From NCBI RefSeq assembly GCF_027587205.1, contig NZ_JAPDOD010000013.1, forward strand, positions 1-64,000: a DNA stretch of 64,000 nt. Reading direction: 5' to 3'. The notes under the pieces are model-generated. The model did no database searches. It was not told the DNA's origin and worked only from the letters and a program-made list of their open reading frames with translations. How positions within the stretch are numbered: the first letter of the stretch is position 1; every line of letters begins with the position of its first letter. Below, in pieces: positions 33,370 to 41,738 of this stretch. The DNA is from Solirubrobacter ginsenosidimutans. Its GTDB lineage: Bacteria > Actinomycetota > Thermoleophilia > Solirubrobacterales > Solirubrobacteraceae. The position numbers and the translations under genes were made by a program.

Positions 33370-33960
33370 GTGTCGCGCGCCCGGACAATCGCCGCTCTCT
33401 TCGCGCTGGCCCTCTGTACAGGGTGCGGCCAGACCCCTGTCGCGCCCGAGCCCGGCCTCGACCCGGCCGTCGCCGCCCGCGAGGGTCTGCTCCCCACGTC
33501 GATCGGCCGCGGGCCGGAGTTCGTGCCGGCGGCGGGTGCGGTCGGACCGTGCTCGGCGGGCGCCGTCCAGGGCCGCTACCGCGCGCACCTCGAGCTCTTC
33601 GGCCGCCGCCACGCGGTTGTGATCCCCGCCGGGATCGGGCTCCGCCCGCCGCTCGCCCGCGAGCAGCACCGGATCGTCGATGCCTCGTGTCGCGGGGTGG
33701 CCCGCACGCTCGAACCCACGGGCGTGATCGACTTCGACCGCACCGGCCTGACCCTCGGCGATCTCTTCGCCGTCTGGGGCGAACCGCTGTCCTCGCGGCG
33801 GATGGCCGGGTTCGCGGGACCGGTCAGCGCGTTCGTCGCGGGCCGGCGGGTGAGCGGGGACCCCGCGTCGATCCCGCTGCGCGACGGGGCCCAGATCGTC
33901 CTGCAAGTGGGCGGGTACATCCCGCCCCACCGGCAGTTCCGCTTCCCACCGCGCGGCTAG
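33370..33960 (+). CDS. Lipoprotein, divergent from the copper-type operon, unknown function
   Basis: 196 residues, GTG start. Lipobox LCTGC. The C-terminal part (RAHLELFGRRHAVVIPAGIG, GVIDFDRTGLTLGDLFAVWG) has the layout of actinobacterial surface proteins that usually read HIHAHLDVF, HTHD and GVIHVES; here the histidines at those places are mostly lost. It shares its promoter region with the divergent copper-type operon. The function is unknown. Its stop overlaps the LysR stop. Confidence 0.75.
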   Translation: MSRARTIAALFALALCTGCGQTPVAPEPGLDPAVAAREGLLPTSIGRGPEFVPAAGAVGPCSAGAVQGRYRAHLELFGRRHAVVIPAGIGLRPPLAREQHRIVDASCRGVARTLEPTGVIDFDRTGLTLGDLFAVWGEPLSSRRMAGFAGPVSAFVAGRRVSGDPASIPLRDGAQIVLQVGGYIPPHRQFRFPPRG

Positions 33961-34859
33961 AGCGCCGCGGCCTCCTCGCGCAGCGCGGTGATCGTCGCGG
34001 CGGCCGACGGGGAACGGTCGGCGCGGGTGACGGCGACGGCGACGCGGCGGATCGGGATCGGCTCGTCGACGGCGACGAGGGCGACGCCGGGGCCGACGGT
34101 GGTCGCGTGCATGCCCGGGACGACGGCGATGCCGAAGCCGTTGGCGACGAGTGCGAGGCGAGCGGGCCAGTCGCGGACGGAGTGGGCGATGCGGGGCGAT
34201 TTCAGGCCCGGCCAGGCCCCGAAGGGCGAGTCGCCCGCGCCGGAGTCGCCCACGATCCAGGGCTCCGTCGCGAGCTCGCCGACGTCGACCGTGCCTCGCT
34301 GGGCGAAGCGGTGGGTCTCGGCGACCGCGAGCAGCAGGCCGCCCTCGTAGACGACATCGGCGCTGAGGTCCTGCACGGTGTCGAGGGCGTCCGGGTCGAG
34401 GGCGACGACCGCCAGCTCGAGGCGGCCGGCGCGGACGCGGCGCAGGTGGGTCGGCGTCGTGCCCTCACGCAGGGTCACGGTGATCGCCGGGTGGGCGGCG
34501 CGCAGGCGGGCGAGGGCGCGCGGGACGAGCACCGCCAGCGCGGTCGGATAGGCGCCGAGCGCGAGCCGGCCCTCCAGGCGGTCGCGGAGGCCGCCGAGCT
34601 CCAGGCGGGCGGTGTCGACGCGCTCGAGCACCGGCCCGGCGTGACGCAGCAGCACGGTCCCGGCGAGCGTCGGCCGCACGCCGCGGGCGTGGCGCTCGAA
34701 CAGCGGCGCGCCCGCCGCGGCCTCCATCGCCGCGACCTGGCGCGAGATCGCCGACTGGGTGTAGCCGAGCACATCGGCGGCCGCGGTGAACGAGCCGCGG
34801 GCGGCGACCTCCTGCACGACGCGCAGGCCGGTGAGCGTCAAGTCATGCGTGTTGCGCAT
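33957..34859 (-). CDS. LysR-family transcriptional regulator
   Basis: 300 residues from ATG 34859. The N-terminal winged helix reads TGLRVVQEVAARGSFTAAADVLGYTQSAISRQVAAME. Residues 90-300 are the periplasmic-binding-like effector domain. Divergent from the SDR gene at 34918 with a 58-bp gap, the classic layout for a LysR regulator and its target. The ligand is unknown. Confidence 0.9.
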   Translation of the reverse strand: MRNTHDLTLTGLRVVQEVAARGSFTAAADVLGYTQSAISRQVAAMEAAAGAPLFERHARGVRPTLAGTVLLRHAGPVLERVDTARLELGGLRDRLEGRLALGAYPTALAVLVPRALARLRAAHPAITVTLREGTTPTHLRRVRAGRLELAVVALDPDALDTVQDLSADVVYEGGLLLAVAETHRFAQRGTVDVGELATEPWIVGDSGAGDSPFGAWPGLKSPRIAHSVRDWPARLALVANGFGIAVVPGMHATTVGPGVALVAVDEPIPIRRVAVAVTRADRSPSAAATITALREEAAAL

Positions 34860-34903
34860 GGTAGACGTGCGAGACCGTCGCTTGTGGAATCGCTCGGCGA
34901 GCC

Positions 34904-34909
34904 TACCGT
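34904..34909 (+). promoter_or_regulatory. Leaderless-type -10 (TACCGT)
   Basis: TACCGT ends 8 nt before ATG 34918 in the LysR-SDR divergent gap. Confidence 0.5.
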
Positions 34910-34917
34910 GACCTGGC

Positions 34918-35784
34918 ATGACGAAGACCTGGTTCATCACCGGCGCCTCCCGCGGCTTCGGCCGCGAGTGGACCGAGGCCGCGCTGGAGCGGGGCGACCG
35001 CGTCGCCGCGACGGCCCGGAACACCGACACGCTCGGCGACCTCGTCGACACCTACGGCGACGCCGTCCTCCCGCTCACCCTGGACGTCACCGACCGCGCC
35101 GCGGCCTTTGCCGCCGTCGAACGCGCCGCGACGTATTTCGGGCGCCTCGACGTCGTGGTCAACAATGCCGGCTACGGCCATTTCGGGATGGTCGAGGAGC
35201 TCACCGAGGACGAGATCCGCGCGTCGCTGGAGACCAACTTCTTCGGTGCCCTCTGGGTCACGCAGGCGGCATTGCCGATCCTGCGCGCCCAGGGCGCCGG
35301 CCACATCGTGCAGGTCTCAAGCGTCGGCGGCGTGACCGCCTACCCGTCGATCGGCGCCTATCACGCGGCCAAGTGGGCGCTGGAGGGCCTCACCCAGTCG
35401 CTGATCGGCGAGGTCGAGCCGCTCGGCATCCACGTCACGATCGTCGAGCCGGGAGGGTTCTCGACCGACTGGGCCGGGCCGTCGGCCTCACGCAGCGCCG
35501 AGCTGGCGGACTACGCGCCCGTCCGTAACGGATTCGCGGATGACTGGGCCGACGCCCCTGGCGACCCGACCGCCACCCGCGGCGCGATCCTGAAGGTCGT
35601 CGACGCGGCGCGCCCGCCCCAGCGCATCTTCTTCGGCCGGTCCGCGCTCGCGACGGTCACCAAGGACTATCTGCAGCGGCTGCTGACCTGGAACGAATGG
35701 CAGCCCGTGTCGGTGGAGGCCTACGGCGCGCCGTTGGAGACCATCACGCCGCGCCGCGCGGGCGGCCGCGACAGCGCGACCTGA
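34918..35784 (+). CDS. Short-chain dehydrogenase/reductase, probable LysR target
   Basis: 288 residues, somewhat longer than classical SDRs. TGASRGFG, NNAGYG, Ser in VSSVGG, YHAAK, then EPGGFSTDW, which is typical of the group of SDRs with a C-terminal extension that act on hydrophobic alcohols or ketones. Cytoplasmic. Its last 64 nt overlap the AI-2E-type permease gene on the other strand. Confidence 0.88.
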   Translation: MTKTWFITGASRGFGREWTEAALERGDRVAATARNTDTLGDLVDTYGDAVLPLTLDVTDRAAAFAAVERAATYFGRLDVVVNNAGYGHFGMVEELTEDEIRASLETNFFGALWVTQAALPILRAQGAGHIVQVSSVGGVTAYPSIGAYHAAKWALEGLTQSLIGEVEPLGIHVTIVEPGGFSTDWAGPSASRSAELADYAPVRNGFADDWADAPGDPTATRGAILKVVDAARPPQRIFFGRSALATVTKDYLQRLLTWNEWQPVSVEAYGAPLETITPRRAGGRDSAT

Positions 35785-36812
35785 TCGCGTCGGTCGCGCC
35801 AGTAGCTGAGCGCGGCTGAGCAGACGGTCGCGACCGGCACGGCCAGGAACGCGCCCGAGATTCCCGCCAAGGTCCCGCCGAGCGCCACGGCGAGCAGCAC
35901 GACGATCGGGTGCAGGCGCAGCCGCGGGCCCACCACCACCGGGTAGAGGACGTTGCCCTCGATCTGCTGGACGAGGACGATCGCGGCCAGCACGATCAGG
36001 GCCGATGTCGGGCCGTTGGCGACGAGCGCGACGAGCACGGCCGCGGCGCCCGCGGTGACCGCGCCGACGATCGGGAAGAACGCCGCCAGCCAGGTCAGCA
36101 CGATCAAGGGCAGCGCCAGCGGGACGCCGACGAGCAGCAGCGCGGCGCCGATCAGCACCGCGTCGACGGTGGCCACGAAGACGACGCCGCGGGTGTAGGC
36201 GGTGAGGACGGTCCAGGCTCGCTCCCCCACCTCATCGACCGAGTCGCGCCGTGACTCCGGCAGCAGGTCGACCACGTACCGCCAGAGGCGGCGGCCGTCC
36301 TTTACGAGGAAGAAGGACAGGAACGCGATCAGGACGAGGCTCGCGAGCGCGCCGGCGGCCGATGTGACGCCGGCCATCGCGGTCCCGCCGAGGCGGTCGC
36401 GGACGCGCGTGACGGCGTTGTCGATCGTCCGGTCGACCTCGCGGTGGCTCATCCCGGCGACGCGGTCGCCGACCTCATAGGCGACCCGGTGCGCTCCCTC
36501 CTGGACGCTCGTCCCGAGCTCGGTGAGCCGGGAGATGAACGGCGGCAGGATGAGCGTGAGCAGCAGCGCGAGCACCACGACGGCGAGCCCGACCGCGGCG
36601 ATCGCCGCCAGCGCCGGCCGGACGCCGCGGCGCTCGAGCGCCGCGGCCGCCGGGCGCAGCAGCGTCGTCAGCAGGATCGCGATCACGAACGGCAGGAAGA
36701 CCGCCATCAGCCGCCCGAGCGCCCACCCGGAGACGAGGACGAGCGCGATGATCCCGAGCAACGCCCAGGCGGTCGTGCCGGCCCGGGTGAGGGTGCCGCT
36801 GGAAGGGGCCAT
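35721..36812 (-). CDS. AI-2E-family (PerM/UPF0118) membrane transporter
   Basis: 363 residues with about seven to eight membrane helices. It starts with a helix pair, followed by LPFVIAILLTTLLRPAAAALERRGVRPALAA, a long soluble loop (ISRLTELGTSVQEGAHRVAYEVGDRV) and the C-terminal bundle with FFPIVGAVTAGAAAVLVAL and IEGNVLYPVVVGPRLRLHP, the family signature. Members export AI-2, Na+/H+ or other small solutes; the substrate is not predictable. Confidence 0.88.
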   Translation of the reverse strand: MAPSSGTLTRAGTTAWALLGIIALVLVSGWALGRLMAVFLPFVIAILLTTLLRPAAAALERRGVRPALAAIAAVGLAVVVLALLLTLILPPFISRLTELGTSVQEGAHRVAYEVGDRVAGMSHREVDRTIDNAVTRVRDRLGGTAMAGVTSAAGALASLVLIAFLSFFLVKDGRRLWRYVVDLLPESRRDSVDEVGERAWTVLTAYTRGVVFVATVDAVLIGAALLLVGVPLALPLIVLTWLAAFFPIVGAVTAGAAAVLVALVANGPTSALIVLAAIVLVQQIEGNVLYPVVVGPRLRLHPIVVLLAVALGGTLAGISGAFLAVPVATVCSAALSYWRDRRDQVALSRPPARRGVMVSNGAP

Positions 36813-36830
36813 GCCGCGGGTCTTCCCCGC

Positions 36831-37376
36831 TCACGGTCGCTTCACGCGTGCGCCGTCACCGTCCCTTGACGAGGGCTCGGCGGTCGCGGCGCGGAACCAC
36901 TCCAGGAACGCGGGGTCCTTGCCCAGCGTGGCCGCGTCGAGCTCGACGAAGCGGATCAGGAGCTCGCGGTCGGGCGCCCACGAGAGCACCTGCTCGAGCA
37001 GCTCGAGATCGCCGCCGCGACGGTGCCAGACCCAGTACGGCGCGTCGTGGAGCGCCAACGTGTCCGCGATCCGCTTCGGACAGCCGTGGCGCTCCGCGAA
37101 GCGCTTGGCGAGCTGCGCGTGGTCCGTGTCGGGGGAGTACGGCAGGCCCTCGCGCGCGTTGACCTTGAACGTGTCGTGCAGGAGGGTCAGCAGGCGCAGG
37201 TCGCGGCGGAGCGGGTCGTCGGGCGCGATCTCGTCGAGCATCTGCGCCACGTGCCGCCCGACGGCGCCTTCGGGATGGCCGTGCCTGGGGCTCCCCCACG
37301 CCCATCCGCGCTGGAGCTCAGGGTCCTCGAGGAGCCGGTGCTCCAGGTCGGATTCAGGCACGAACCATTCGATCAC
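36831..37376 (-). CDS. HD-superfamily hydrolase
   Basis: 181 residues; GTG 37376 overlaps the upstream stop (GTGA). Metal ligands: His in VGRHVAQML, HD in LLTLLHDTFK, further His in DHAQLAKRFAERHG and LALHDAPYWVWHRR. The layout is HD-domain phosphohydrolase; the substrate is unknown. Translational coupling to a secreted barrel protein is odd and may only reflect compact packing. Confidence 0.8.
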   Translation of the reverse strand: MIEWFVPESDLEHRLLEDPELQRGWAWGSPRHGHPEGAVGRHVAQMLDEIAPDDPLRRDLRLLTLLHDTFKVNAREGLPYSPDTDHAQLAKRFAERHGCPKRIADTLALHDAPYWVWHRRGGDLELLEQVLSWAPDRELLIRFVELDAATLGKDPAFLEWFRAATAEPSSRDGDGARVKRP

Positions 37377-37861
37377 CGCACCGATTTTGACGCGCGCAGC
37401 GTGATCTTGGCCACGACGTCGGAGTCGTTGCTGTCGCCGACGGTCTTGTTCGAGACCACGCGGCCGGTCGCGCCGAGGTACTTGCCGGCGCCGCCGATCA
37501 CCACCGCGGGATCGCCGTGGAAGACGAGCAGCGAGCCGCCCAAGGCCACGTGGGACGTGCAGTCGGGCTCCGGCGAGGCGGCGGTGAACAGGCAGACGAC
37601 GTGCTCGGAGGCCGTGGCCTTCTTCGCGTGGCGCTTGTGGTCGCCGGCGAAGTCGGAGGCATAGATGTCGAGCCGGTCGCCGGCGACGGGCGGCGTCGAC
37701 AGGTCCGTGACGACCGTCCCGTCGGCGTGGGTGTGCGTGATCTGGTCGGTCTTGGAGAAGAAGCGCAGCGTCTCGGTCTTGCCCGCGGCGGAGGCGGAAG
37801 CGGCCGGGATGAGTGCGAGGGCGGCAGCGGCGGCGACGGTGCGAAGGGTGTGATTTAGCAT
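37373..37861 (-). CDS. Secreted allene-oxide-cyclase/dirigent-like barrel protein
   Basis: 162 residues from ATG 37861 with the -10 TAGCGT 7 nt upstream. Signal peptide ending ASASAA. The mature part (GDRLDIYASDF, GSLLVFHGDP, VVIGGAGKYLGATGRVV, DVVAKITL) has the strand and GGxGxYxGATG pattern of the allene oxide cyclase-like barrel. Two Cys (VVCLFTAASPEPDC) may form a disulfide. Bacterial members have no established enzyme activity. Confidence 0.75.
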   Translation of the reverse strand: MLNHTLRTVAAAAALALIPAASASAAGKTETLRFFSKTDQITHTHADGTVVTDLSTPPVAGDRLDIYASDFAGDHKRHAKKATASEHVVCLFTAASPEPDCTSHVALGGSLLVFHGDPAVVIGGAGKYLGATGRVVSNKTVGDSNDSDVVAKITLRASKSVR

Positions 37862-37868
37862 GCTGCGG

Positions 37869-37874
37869 ACGCTA
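37869..37874 (-). promoter_or_regulatory. Leaderless-type -10 (TAGCGT)
   Basis: The complement of 37869-37874 reads TAGCGT, 7 nt before ATG 37861. Confidence 0.5.
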
Positions 37875-37936
37875 CGTTTGGCTCTGGCCCGCCGCATCTG
37901 GGCCAGCACCGGTTTTCTGACGGCCGCCTTTGAGGG

Positions 37937-38587
37937 CTAGCCCTTAAGGACGCGCAGGTAGGCGAGGACGGCGAGGACGCGACGGTGATCGTCGTCGTTC
38001 ATCGGCAGGCCGAGCTTCATCAGGATCGTGCGGACGTGGGACTCGACCGTCTTCTCGGTCAGCCACAGGCGTTTGGCGATGCCCGCGTTGGTGCGCCCCT
38101 CGGCCATCAGCCCGAGGACCTCGCGCTCGCGCGGCGAGAGCTCGTTCAAGGCGCTCACCGGCCGCGGCGCGCCGATCAGCGTCGCGACGACCTGCGGGTC
38201 CAGGGCGGAGCCGCCGTCGGCGACGCGGCGCGCGGCGTCGAGGAAGTCGTCGACGTCGAGCACGCGGTCCTTGAGCAGGTAGCCGAAGCCGCCGCCGGCG
38301 GTCACGAGCTCGACGATGTGGCGGGTCTCGACGTGCTGGGAGAGCACGAGCACGGCGGTCTCGGGGTGCGTGGTGCGGATCGTCGCGGCCGCGCGCGTGC
38401 CCTCGTCGTCGTAGCCGGGCGGCATGCGGACGTCGACGACCGCGAGCTCCGGCTCGTGCTCGGCGACGAGCGCGAGCAGCGTCTCGGCGTCGCCCGCCTT
38501 GCCCACGACCTCGTGGCCGGCGTCCTCGAGCAGCCCGGCAAGCCCCTCGCGCAGCAGCACGGTGTCCTCCGCGATCACGATCCGCAC
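37937..38587 (-). CDS. NarL/LuxR-family response regulator
   Basis: 216 residues, GTG 38587. Receiver domain: acidic pair E7/D8, phosphoacceptor Asp52 in AVVDVRMPP, Lys in LLKDRV. C-terminal LuxR helix-turn-helix: [45 protein letters not shown]. It overlaps the sensor kinase gene by 13 nt, so the two form a two-component system. The regulated genes are unknown; none of the neighbours has an obvious link. Confidence 0.92.
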   Translation of the reverse strand: MRIVIAEDTVLLREGLAGLLEDAGHEVVGKAGDAETLLALVAEHEPELAVVDVRMPPGYDDEGTRAAATIRTTHPETAVLVLSQHVETRHIVELVTAGGGFGYLLKDRVLDVDDFLDAARRVADGGSALDPQVVATLIGAPRPVSALNELSPREREVLGLMAEGRTNAGIAKRLWLTEKTVESHVRTILMKLGLPMNDDDHRRVLAVLAYLRVLKG

Positions 38588-40416
38588 GGCAGCTCCACGG
38601 CGATCCGCGTACCCGAGCCGGGCGGGCTCTCGATCGCGAGCGTGCCGCCCTGGGCCGCGACGCGATCGCGCATGCCGGGCAGTGCCACCGCGCCGCCGAC
38701 GCCGTCGTCGGCGATCGTCATCCGCAGCACGTCGTTCTCGCGGGCGGTCTCGACGACCACGCGCGACGGCGACGCGTGCTTGACCGCGTTGGTGAGCGCC
38801 TCGCACGCGACGAAGTACGCCGTCGCTTCGATCTCCGGCGGTGCGCGGTCTTCGGTCGCGGCGACCTCGACCGGGATCGCCGCCCCGCGGGCGAGGTCCG
38901 CGAGCGCGGCGGCGAGGCCCTCGTCGAGCCGTGGCGGGCGGACGCCGGCCGCGATCGTGCGCAGATCGGCGATCGAGGCCGCGACCTCGTCGACGGCGGC
39001 GTCCAGCGCCGGGACGAGCATCTGCGCCTCGCGCGGGAGCGAGCGCTGCAGGCGCCGGAGCACGATGCCGAGCGTCACGAGCCGCTGCTGCGCGCCGTCG
39101 TGCAGGTCGCGCTCCAGCCGCCGCCGCTCCTCGTAGCCGGCCTGGGCGATCCGCGCCCGCGAGGACTCGACCTCGGCCAACTGCAGGCGCAGCTCGACCC
39201 GCAGGCGGGCCAGTTCGACCGGCACCGCCGCGACGTCGAGGACGCTGCGCAGGAGGTCGGGCGCGGCGGGGGCGTGGAGCAGGACGCCGAGGTCGCGCCC
39301 GATGACCGACCGCTCGCGGCCGTCTTCCGGCAGCTCGACGATCCGGCCGTGGCGGTCGGCGTAGGCGGCGGTCTCGGGCAGCCCGAACAGCAGCGTCGCG
39401 CCGGGGTCGCCGAGCGCGAGCGCCAGCACCGCGCCCACGTCCTCCGGCTCCGCGTGCCCGTCGCGCACCTCGTCGAGGAAGTCGCGCACCAGCCGCACGG
39501 CCTCGAAGCGCCGGCGGGCGAAGCGGCGGTCGACCAGCGTCTGCAGCCGGTCGCGCAGCGGCAGGAAGGCCAGCGCCGCCGCGACGGTCGCCAGCGAGGC
39601 GGTCAGCTTCGAGCCGCCGATCAGCAACCCAGCGAGCAGGAGCGCGAGGGCGTACGTGGCGACCAGCAGCGCGGTCAGCGCCACGTAGACGAGCGTGCGG
39701 TTGACGAGCCGGTCGATCGAGTAGAGCCCGTGGCGGGTGATGGCGATCAGGACCGCGATCGCCGGCCACGCCTGCAGGATCGTGAGCGTGACGGCGTCGG
39801 TCGCGTCGCTCGAGAACCCGATCACCCCCAGCAGCGACGTTCCTCCGAGCCAGGTCGGGATCAGCAGCGCGCCGTAGGCGAGCCACAGCACCTGGCGGCG
39901 CAGAAGGTCGTCGCCCGCCTTGTAGCGCGCCCGCATCGCCGCCGCGCCCGCGAACAGGGACAGCAGCAGCCCGGCCCAGAAGACCCAGAAGATCGGGATC
40001 GCCCAGTCGCCGATCCGCAGCGGCAGCGGGCTGGGCAGGTCGCCGCCGTCGACGTAGTGCGTCTCGGCGAAGATCAACAGGAAGACGATGCCCGCGCCGT
40101 CGAACGCCGCCGCCCACGCCACCGGCCGCCACCGCCGCGACGGCAACGCCCCGTCCGGGAACACGAACGCGAGCGCCAGCGGCCAGAGGAAGATCACCGG
40201 CCACGGCGCCGCGACCGTCGCCGCCCACCGCCCCAGCGTCGTGTCCCCCTCGTGCTCGGCGACCGCGCTGGCGATCATCACCACCGCCACCGACAGCGAC
40301 CCAAGCAGCAAGATCCACGCGACCGGGTTCCCGGGCCTGCGCAGCGCGACGAACAGCCCCACCACCGCCGGCGTGAGGATCCCGGCCACCAGGAACGGAA
40401 CGAAGACCCAGGACAC
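38575..40416 (-). CDS. Membrane sensor histidine kinase (HisKA_3 type)
   Basis: 613 residues. GTG 40416 with GGAGAGG about 9 nt upstream. Residues 1-290 form eight to nine membrane helices, a 7TM-like sensor. A linker follows, then the HisKA_3 dimerisation helix with phosphoacceptor His439 in [17 protein letters not shown]. The HATPase_c domain has the N-box [13 protein letters not shown] and G-boxes DDGVGGA and [10 protein letters not shown]. It phosphorylates the NarL-type regulator encoded just downstream. The signal is unknown. Confidence 0.92.
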   Translation of the reverse strand: MSWVFVPFLVAGILTPAVVGLFVALRRPGNPVAWILLLGSLSVAVVMIASAVAEHEGDTTLGRWAATVAAPWPVIFLWPLALAFVFPDGALPSRRWRPVAWAAAFDGAGIVFLLIFAETHYVDGGDLPSPLPLRIGDWAIPIFWVFWAGLLLSLFAGAAAMRARYKAGDDLLRRQVLWLAYGALLIPTWLGGTSLLGVIGFSSDATDAVTLTILQAWPAIAVLIAITRHGLYSIDRLVNRTLVYVALTALLVATYALALLLAGLLIGGSKLTASLATVAAALAFLPLRDRLQTLVDRRFARRRFEAVRLVRDFLDEVRDGHAEPEDVGAVLALALGDPGATLLFGLPETAAYADRHGRIVELPEDGRERSVIGRDLGVLLHAPAAPDLLRSVLDVAAVPVELARLRVELRLQLAEVESSRARIAQAGYEERRRLERDLHDGAQQRLVTLGIVLRRLQRSLPREAQMLVPALDAAVDEVAASIADLRTIAAGVRPPRLDEGLAAALADLARGAAIPVEVAATEDRAPPEIEATAYFVACEALTNAVKHASPSRVVVETARENDVLRMTIADDGVGGAVALPGMRDRVAAQGGTLAIESPPGSGTRIAVELPCGS

Positions 40417-40465
40417 GCCACCGATCCTCTCCGATCCCGCACCCCCTTGCCTACGGTGCTACCAC

Positions 40466-40496
40466 CGAACCTAAAGGGACTGTCCCTTTAGGTTCG
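40466..40496. repeat. 31-bp perfect palindrome (GGGACTGTCCC repeat), copy 1
   Basis: Two 15-bp arms (40466-40480 and 40482-40496) around a central T. The core is AAAGGGACTGTCCCTTT. It lies 50 bp upstream of the kinase start and 70 bp upstream of the glycosyltransferase start. Cores of this kind recur between genes in unrelated bacterial genomes (recollection), so it is probably a REP-like dispersed element. Confidence 0.8.
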
Positions 40497-40535
40497 CGGG
40501 GATGCCGGGCGAGGGCCGGGCGGGGCCGGCGAAGA

Positions 40536-40554
40536 TAAAGGGACTGTCCCTTTA
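40536..40554. repeat. 19-bp perfect palindrome, copy 2 of the same repeat
   Basis: Arms of 9 bp around a central T, with the same core as copy 1. Centres of the two copies are 64 bp apart. Its right end runs into TAGGAT, the likely -10 of the glycosyltransferase operon. Confidence 0.8.
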
Positions 40555-40558
40555 GGAT
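40553..40558 (+). promoter_or_regulatory. Leaderless-type -10 (TAGGAT) formed at the edge of the palindrome
   Basis: TAGGAT ends 7 nt before GTG 40566; its first two bases belong to the palindrome arm. Confidence 0.45.
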
Positions 40559-40565
40559 CGCCCGC

Positions 40566-41738
40566 GTGATTCCGGCTTGTGGGCATCGGGCGTTGTATGC
40601 GGCGTTTGATCGGTTTCCGTCGCGGAAGGGCAGCGCGGTGCACATCGACCGGTTCGCGCGGGCGTTGTTCGAGCAGGCGGGTGGTGGGCTGCTGTATGTG
40701 CTGGGTGGGGACACGCTGCCCGCGTATCAGCGCGAGGGGGACGTCGAGATCGTGCGGTACCTGCGGGAGGCCGAGCACGTGCTCGAGCGGGCGGCCGGGT
40801 ACGGGGCGCGGTTGGCGACGCTGCTCGACCGGCTGCCGGACCTGGAGCTCGTGCACTTCCGCGACCCGTGGGGCGGGGCGCCGATCGTCGAGCGCCCGAA
40901 GCGGCGCTACACCGCCGTGTATGAGGTCAACGGGCTGCCGTCGATCGAGCTGCCGTTCCTGTATCCCTCGATCCCGCCCGTGCTGCTCGAGAGCGTGCAC
41001 GCGCTCGAGCAGCGCTGCCTTGAAGGAGCCGACGTCGTCATCACGCCCTCCGACGTGACCGCCGCCCGGCTCGCCGAAAGGGGCATCGCGGCCCAGGTCA
41101 TCCGCAACGGCGCCGATCTCCCCCAGCCGGCGCCGCCGCCGGACGGCCCGTCGAACTACCTCCTCTACTTCGGCGCGCTGCAGCCGTGGCAGGGCGTCGA
41201 CACCGCACTGCGCGCGTTCGCCCGCCTCCAGGACCTCGACGACCTCGACCTCGTGATCTGCGCCTCGGTCCACCAGCGCCGGGCGAAGGCGTACCGGAAG
41301 TTCGCCGAGAAGCTCCAGATCGCCGACCGCGTGCACTGGCACTTCGCGCTGCCCGAGCACGAGCTCGCGCGCTGGCGCGAGCACGCGCTGCTGAGCCTCG
41401 CCCCCCTGAAGGACTGCAGCCGCAACGTCGTCCAGGGCTGCGCGCCGCTGAAGATCCTCGAGTCGATGGCGTCCGGGACGCCGGTGGTCGCCTCCGACCT
41501 GCCCGCGGTGCGGGAGCTCCTGACCGACGGCGAGCACGGCCGGCTGGTCGCGCCCGACCGGCCCGGCGAGCTGGCGCGCGCGATCCGCGTCCTCCTCGAC
41601 TTCCCCGACCGCCGCGCGAGCATGGGCGAAAGCGCCCGCGCCCACGTCGCGCAGCACCTCAGCTGGGAGCGCAGCGTGGGCCAGCTTCGCGACCTCTACA
41701 CCGCCCACGGGCTGCAAGCTGATTGGATTGCGGCGTGA
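40566..41738 (+). CDS. GT4-family glycosyltransferase
   Basis: 390 residues, GTG start. GT-B fold: N-terminal half with FDRFPSRKGSAVHIDRFARAL (acceptor/sugar loop) and VITPSDVTAARLAERG. The C-terminal nucleotide-sugar half has YLLYFGALQPWQGVDTALRAFARL, APLKILESMASGTPVVASDLPAVRELL (E-x7-E region) and the final DLYTAHGL helix. It transfers a sugar from a nucleotide donor to a cell-envelope or secreted acceptor. First gene of a five-gene operon with another GT4 and a GT28-like protein. Confidence 0.88.
   Translation: MIPACGHRALYAAFDRFPSRKGSAVHIDRFARALFEQAGGGLLYVLGGDTLPAYQREGDVEIVRYLREAEHVLERAAGYGARLATLLDRLPDLELVHFRDPWGGAPIVERPKRRYTAVYEVNGLPSIELPFLYPSIPPVLLESVHALEQRCLEGADVVITPSDVTAARLAERGIAAQVIRNGADLPQPAPPPDGPSNYLLYFGALQPWQGVDTALRAFARLQDLDDLDLVICASVHQRRAKAYRKFAEKLQIADRVHWHFALPEHELARWREHALLSLAPLKDCSRNVVQGCAPLKILESMASGTPVVASDLPAVRELLTDGEHGRLVAPDRPGELARAIRVLLDFPDRRASMGESARAHVAQHLSWERSVGQLRDLYTAHGLQADWIAA

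Noticed and set aside
38776..40491. 571-codon plus-strand open frame opposite the sensor kinase
   Set aside because: Gln/Arg/Glu-rich shadow; the minus strand has a full histidine kinase.
40451..40714. Peptides ending in KGTVPL-type tails
   Set aside because: They are translations of the palindromic repeat, not real protein ends.
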